This document shows positions 60,625-64,000 of a stretch of DNA of 64,000 bases, piece by piece. Below the pieces are notes generated by a model. That model was given only the letters and a program-made list of their open reading frames with translations, did not search any database and was not told the DNA's origin. Source of the stretch: Luteimicrobium sp042670205. Its GTDB lineage: Bacteria > Actinomycetota > Actinomycetes > Actinomycetales > Cellulomonadaceae. Both the position numbers and the translations under genes were made by a program. Every line of letters begins with the position of its first letter. The stretch's first letter is position 1. The DNA is taken from positions 62,001 through 126,000 of the forward strand of contig NZ_JBHUWD010000002.1 in the NCBI RefSeq assembly GCF_042670205.1, read 5' to 3'.

Positions 60625-60643
60625 TTCGGTTAGGCTCCCCTTC
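60625..60643. promoter_or_regulatory. IdeR/DtxR-type iron box
   Basis: TTCGGTTAGGCTCCCCTTC ends directly at the GTG of the siderophore ATPase gene. It matches the left half and centre of the 19-bp IdeR consensus (TTAGGTTAGGCTAACCTAA), with a weaker right half. Iron-dependent repression of the uptake operon is the likely outcome. Confidence 0.65.
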
Positions 60644-61525
60644 GTGAGCCAACCCTTACCTCCGGCCGACGCTGCCGTCCCGGCGCTCGCAGGCACCGGC
60701 CTCGAGCTCGCCTACGACGGCCGCGTCGTCGTGCACGGCGCCGGCCTGACCCTCCGCCGCGGCGAGGTCACCGTGCTCGTCGGGCCGAACGGCTCCGGCA
60801 AGTCGACGCTCCTGCGCTCGCTCGCGCGCCTGCACGCACCCGTGAGCGGCAGCGTGACCCTCGCCGCCGAGGACGCCGCCGCCACACCGGGAGGGGCCAC
60901 GCTCGACGCGCTCGCCCTGCACCCCAAGGACTTCGCGCGCCGCGTGACCCTCCTGTCCCAGTCGCGGCCGACGCCGGCCGGCGTCAGCGTGCGCGACGTC
61001 GTCGCCTACGGTCGCCACCCCTACCGCGGCCGGTTCGGCGCGGGCGACGCGGACGGCAAGGAGGTCGTCGAGCGGGCCATGGGCCTCACGGGCGTCGCCG
61101 CGATGGCCGCCCGCCCCGTCGACGAGCTGTCCGGCGGCGAGCTGCAGCGCGTCTGGCTCGCGACCTGCCTCGCGCAGGACACGGGCGTCGTCCTCCTCGA
61201 CGAGCCCACCACGTACCTCGACCTGCGCTACCAGGTCGAGACCCTCGACCTCGTCCGCGACCTCGCCGACCTCCACGGCGTCGCCGTCGGCGTCGTGCTG
61301 CACGACCTCGACCAGGCTGCCGCGGTCGCGGACCGCGTCGTGCTCCTGCAGGCCGGCGTCGTCCGCGCCGACGGCGCGCCCGCCGACGTGCTGCGCGGCG
61401 ACCTGCTCACCGAGGTCTACGGGCTCCGCATCGACGTCCACGTCGACGACGGCGGCCGCGTGCGCACCCAGCCCGTCGGACGCCACACCGCGCGGCACGT
61501 CCGCCCCGAACCCGCCCCCGCCTGA
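60644..61525 (+). CDS. Iron-siderophore ABC transporter ATP-binding protein (FecE/FepC type)
   Basis: 293 residues. Walker A GPNGSGKST, GRHPYRGRF loop typical of FecE/FepC, signature LSGGELQRVWLA, Walker B VVLLDEPTTYLDLRYQ and the switch His in LHDLDQAA. Powers ferric-siderophore import with the binding protein at 61597 and permease at 62624. GTG start sits right after an IdeR box. Confidence 0.92.
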   Translation: MSQPLPPADAAVPALAGTGLELAYDGRVVVHGAGLTLRRGEVTVLVGPNGSGKSTLLRSLARLHAPVSGSVTLAAEDAAATPGGATLDALALHPKDFARRVTLLSQSRPTPAGVSVRDVVAYGRHPYRGRFGAGDADGKEVVERAMGLTGVAAMAARPVDELSGGELQRVWLATCLAQDTGVVLLDEPTTYLDLRYQVETLDLVRDLADLHGVAVGVVLHDLDQAAAVADRVVLLQAGVVRADGAPADVLRGDLLTEVYGLRIDVHVDDGGRVRTQPVGRHTARHVRPEPAPA

Positions 61526-61596
61526 CGGCCCCACCGTCCCTCGCCGCCGCCCGTCCCCGCGGGCACCCGTCCCACCACCACGACCAAAGGACCACC

Positions 61597-62613
61597 GTGT
61601 CTTCGACCAGCCCCGCCCGCCGCCGCGTCCTCGCGGCCGCCGCCACCGCGTCCGCGACGCTCGTCGCGCTCGCCCTCGCCGCGTGCGGCACCACGGAGGA
61701 CCCGGCCGCCGCCGACGCGTCCCCGACCGTCGCCGCGACCAGCAGCGGTCCCGTCGACGTCACCGACGAGCGCGGCACCGTGCACCTCGACGCGCCCGCC
61801 GCGAAGGTCGTCTCGCTCGAGTGGGGCCTCACGGAGAACCTCGTGGCCCTCGGCGTGAAGCCCGTCGGCGAGGCCGACGTCAAGGGCTACAACACGTGGG
61901 ACACCTCGGCCCCGATCGACGCCTCGACGCCCGACGTCGGGACGCGCGGCGAGCCCAGCCTCGACGCGATCGTCGCGCTCCACCCCGACCTCGTCGTCAC
62001 CACCACCGACCTGCCCGAGAACGTCATCAAGCAGATCGCCGCGAAGGTCCCGGTGCTCGCGCTGCGCGGCTCCGACGGGTCCGACCCGATCGGCTACATG
62101 CGCCGCACCGTGACGACGCTCGCCGAGGTCACCGGCACGCAGGCCCAGGGCGAGAAGGTCCTGGCCGAATTCGACGCCAAGGTCGACGCCGCCAAGGCGG
62201 ACCTCGAGAAGGCCGGCAAGACGGGCGCCCCGTTCGCCATGGCCGACGGCTGGGTCGACAACGGCACCGTGTCCGTCCGCATGTACACCCCGGGGTCGTT
62301 CTTCGGGGGCATCGGCGCCGAGCTCGGCCTGAAGAACCAGTGGACCACCGGCGGCGACAAGGACTACGGCCTCGCCACCACCGACGTCGAGGGCCTGACC
62401 ACGATCACCGACGCGGACACCACGTTCGTGTACGCCGCGAGCGACTCCGAGGCCGACCCGTTCGCCGACGGCCTCAAGGACAACAAGGTCTGGAAGCAGC
62501 TCCCGTTCGTCGAGGCCGGCCACGTCGTGCGCATCCCCGACGGCATCTGGATGTTCGGCGGCCCGCTGTCGGCCGAGCGGTACGTCGACGCCGTCGTCGA
62601 CGCCCTGAGCTGA
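61597..62613 (+). CDS. Iron-siderophore substrate-binding lipoprotein
   Basis: 338 residues. Signal peptide with a twin-Arg-like ARRRV start and lipobox LALAAC (lipid Cys at 30), then a periplasmic-binding type III fold: VVSLEWGLTENLVALGVKPVGEAD, HPDLVVTTTDLPE and PLSAERYVDAVVDAL. Anchored outside the membrane to hand ferric siderophore to the permease. Confidence 0.92.
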   Translation: MSSTSPARRRVLAAAATASATLVALALAACGTTEDPAAADASPTVAATSSGPVDVTDERGTVHLDAPAAKVVSLEWGLTENLVALGVKPVGEADVKGYNTWDTSAPIDASTPDVGTRGEPSLDAIVALHPDLVVTTTDLPENVIKQIAAKVPVLALRGSDGSDPIGYMRRTVTTLAEVTGTQAQGEKVLAEFDAKVDAAKADLEKAGKTGAPFAMADGWVDNGTVSVRMYTPGSFFGGIGAELGLKNQWTTGGDKDYGLATTDVEGLTTITDADTTFVYAASDSEADPFADGLKDNKVWKQLPFVEAGHVVRIPDGIWMFGGPLSAERYVDAVVDALS

Positions 62614-62623
62614 GCGCCCGGCC

Positions 62624-64000
62624 GTGACGACGCTCGAGCGCCCGCCGGGTCCCGGCCGCACGGCGACCGCACCTGCCGCCGGCCCGGTCGGGGCAGGCGG
62701 GCGCTCGCGCGTCCTCGGGGTCGCCGGCGTGTTCGCCGCCGGGGTCCTCCTGCTCGCCGTCCTGTCGGTGTGGCACCTCACGCAGGGCACCGCGCACCTC
62801 GGCGTGAGCGAGCTGCTCCGCGCGGTGTGGCCGTGGGCATCGGGTGGAGGGGCCGCGGCAGACACGAGAGACACCGCGGTCGCCGTCCTCGTCTCCAGCC
62901 GCGTGCCGCGCCTGCTGGCCGGCCTGCTCGTCGGGCTCGCGCTCGGCGTCGCGGGCACGGTCCTGCAGTCCGTGGCGCGCAACCCGCTCGCCTCGCCCGA
63001 CACGCTCGCCGTCAACGCCGGCGCATACGTCGCCGTCGTCGCGGTCGCCGCGTTCGGGATCTCGCTGCCGTTCTTCGCGAACGGGCTCGTCGCGTTCGTC
63101 GGCGGCCTCGCGGCCTCGGGGCTCGTCCTGGCGGTCGCGCGGGGCGGCGCCACCGGGCCCACCCGGCTCGTGCTCGCGGGCTCGGCCGTCGCGCTCGCGC
63201 TCTCGTCGCTCACGACCGTCCTGCTCATGCTGTTCCAGGAGCGGACCACGGGGCTGTTCGCGTGGGGCGCCGGGACCACCGTCCAGTCCGGCACCCACCA
63301 GGTCGCGCTCGCCGCGCCGATCGTCGGCATCGGCGTCGCCGCCACGCTCGTCCTCGCGCACCGGCTCGACGTCCTCGGTCTCGGCGACGACACCGCGACC
63401 GTCCTCGGCGTCGACGTGCGCCGCACGCGCGTCGTCGCGATCGTCCTCGCGGTGCTCCTCGCCGCCGCGGCCGTGACCGTCACCGGGCCGATGGGCTTCG
63501 TGGGGCTCGGCGCCCCCGTGGTCGCGCGGCTCGTCGCCCGCCACGTCCCGGGCCTCGGCCGTCACCTGCTGCTCCTGCCGTTCGCGGGCCTCGTCGGGGC
63601 GATCGTCGTCGTGGCCGCGGACGTCGTCCTGCGGCTCGTCGTGCCCGCGTCCGTGTCCATCGTCGTGCCGACGGGCGTCGTGACCACCCTGTTCGGCGCC
63701 AGCCTGCTCGTCTGGCTGGCGCGGCGCGTCCGCGACGGCGGCCCTGCGGCGGCCACCGCCGCCCGCGGCGCCGGGGGAGCGGTCCGCTCGCGGGCCTGGG
63801 TCGTCGGCGTCGTCGTCGTCCTGGTCGTCGCCCTCGTGGCCGCGTTCGTCGCGGCCCTCCTGCTCGGCGACCGGGTCGTGCTCCTCGGTGACGTCACGAA
63901 CTGGGCCCGCGGGCTCGCGGGCGACGAGGTGACGTTCGTCCTGCAGCAACGGTGGCCGCGCGTCCTCGCCGCGCTCCTCGGCGGCGGCGCCCTGGCGCTC
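62624..64000 (+). CDS. Double FecCD-type siderophore permease (FhuB-like), truncated by window end
   Basis: At least 459 codons from GTG 62624, open to the window edge. The first FecCD unit (about 25-365) has LVSSRVPRLLAGLLVGLALGVAG and GPMGFVGLGAPVVARL with about ten helices. From about 385 a second unit begins (LQQRWPRVLAALLGGGA), so the gene encodes two permease units in one chain, as FhuB does. The start lies 10 bases after the binding-protein stop, in one IdeR-controlled operon. Confidence 0.85.
   Translation, partial: MTTLERPPGPGRTATAPAAGPVGAGGRSRVLGVAGVFAAGVLLLAVLSVWHLTQGTAHLGVSELLRAVWPWASGGGAAADTRDTAVAVLVSSRVPRLLAGLLVGLALGVAGTVLQSVARNPLASPDTLAVNAGAYVAVVAVAAFGISLPFFANGLVAFVGGLAASGLVLAVARGGATGPTRLVLAGSAVALALSSLTTVLLMLFQERTTGLFAWGAGTTVQSGTHQVALAAPIVGIGVAATLVLAHRLDVLGLGDDTATVLGVDVRRTRVVAIVLAVLLAAAAVTVTGPMGFVGLGAPVVARLVARHVPGLGRHLLLLPFAGLVGAIVVVAADVVLRLVVPASVSIVVPTGVVTTLFGASLLVWLARRVRDGGPAAATAARGAGGAVRSRAWVVGVVVVLVVALVAAFVAALLLGDRVVLLGDVTNWARGLAGDEVTFVLQQRWPRVLAALLGGGALAL

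Overview
The window is very GC-rich, densely packed actinobacterial DNA. Third codon positions are nearly all G/C and GTG starts and 4-bp ATGA/GTGA gene overlaps are common. F420-dependent oxidoreductase, ANTAR, TIGR03086/mycothiol-type and IdeR-box features all point to the Actinobacteria. The mix of secreted glycoside hydrolase, sugar ABC transport and many PAS-ANTAR proteins suggests a Cellulomonas/Cellulosimicrobium-like member of the Micrococcales. That placement is inference from gene content only.

Layout. 1-6370: start of a YCII-like gene, a TetR regulator with a palindromic operator, a heterodimeric ABC exporter and an MFS transporter. 6468-10331: a large secreted GH65-type enzyme on the minus strand with a pair of carbohydrate-binding-like domains inserted in its N-terminal domain. 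10541-14215: MarR and TetR regulators with TIGR03086 proteins and an epoxide hydrolase. 14263-19444: an rRNA/tRNA methyltransferase (SpoU/TrmH) gene split by a mobile element of about 4.3 kb. 19535-25400: a membrane protein, gluconokinase, a DUF6098-like protein, an SDR and four PAS-ANTAR proteins. 25498-30953: a sugar ABC importer operon that runs directly into a large-subunit catalase. 31182-43592: a glycan cluster whose seven minus-strand genes overlap by 4 bp at every junction, with divergent UDP-glucose dehydrogenase. 43541-59515: SDRs, two MFS carriers, an XRE regulator, an F420 enzyme, HAD, EEP, DUF2231, more PAS-ANTAR proteins, a ferritin-like protein, a GT9 and an epimerase/alcohol dehydrogenase pair. 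59651-64000: a quinone-oxidoreductase-like gene, then an IdeR-boxed siderophore uptake operon that runs off the window.

The main discovery is the element at about 14734-19000. It sits mid-gene in a SPOUT methyltransferase gene. Its left end brings a replacement coding sequence for the whole SPOUT catalytic domain, fused in frame to the host N-terminal half. The original 3' half of the host gene is stranded at the right end (19001-19444). The cargo is a compact operon encoding a TIR-like protein, a caspase-like protease (His84/Cys131) and a small RyR-like protein, a minus-strand DUF2188 pair, and a small serine recombinase whose catalytic Ser is Thr and whose Asp-Arg pair is Arg-His. The TIR plus caspase pairing resembles recently described TIR-activated caspase immunity (type IV Thoeris). 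The RyR-like third gene, the mini-element and its gene-repair strategy look new to me.

The second theme is ADP-heptose chemistry in a Gram-positive-type organism. A three-domain GmhA-HldE kinase-nucleotidyltransferase fusion, a glycosyltransferase-GmhB-type phosphatase fusion, a heptosyltransferase-like GT9, two GT4-like enzymes and a carbamoyltransferase form one translationally coupled operon, probably for a secreted or cell-wall glycan.
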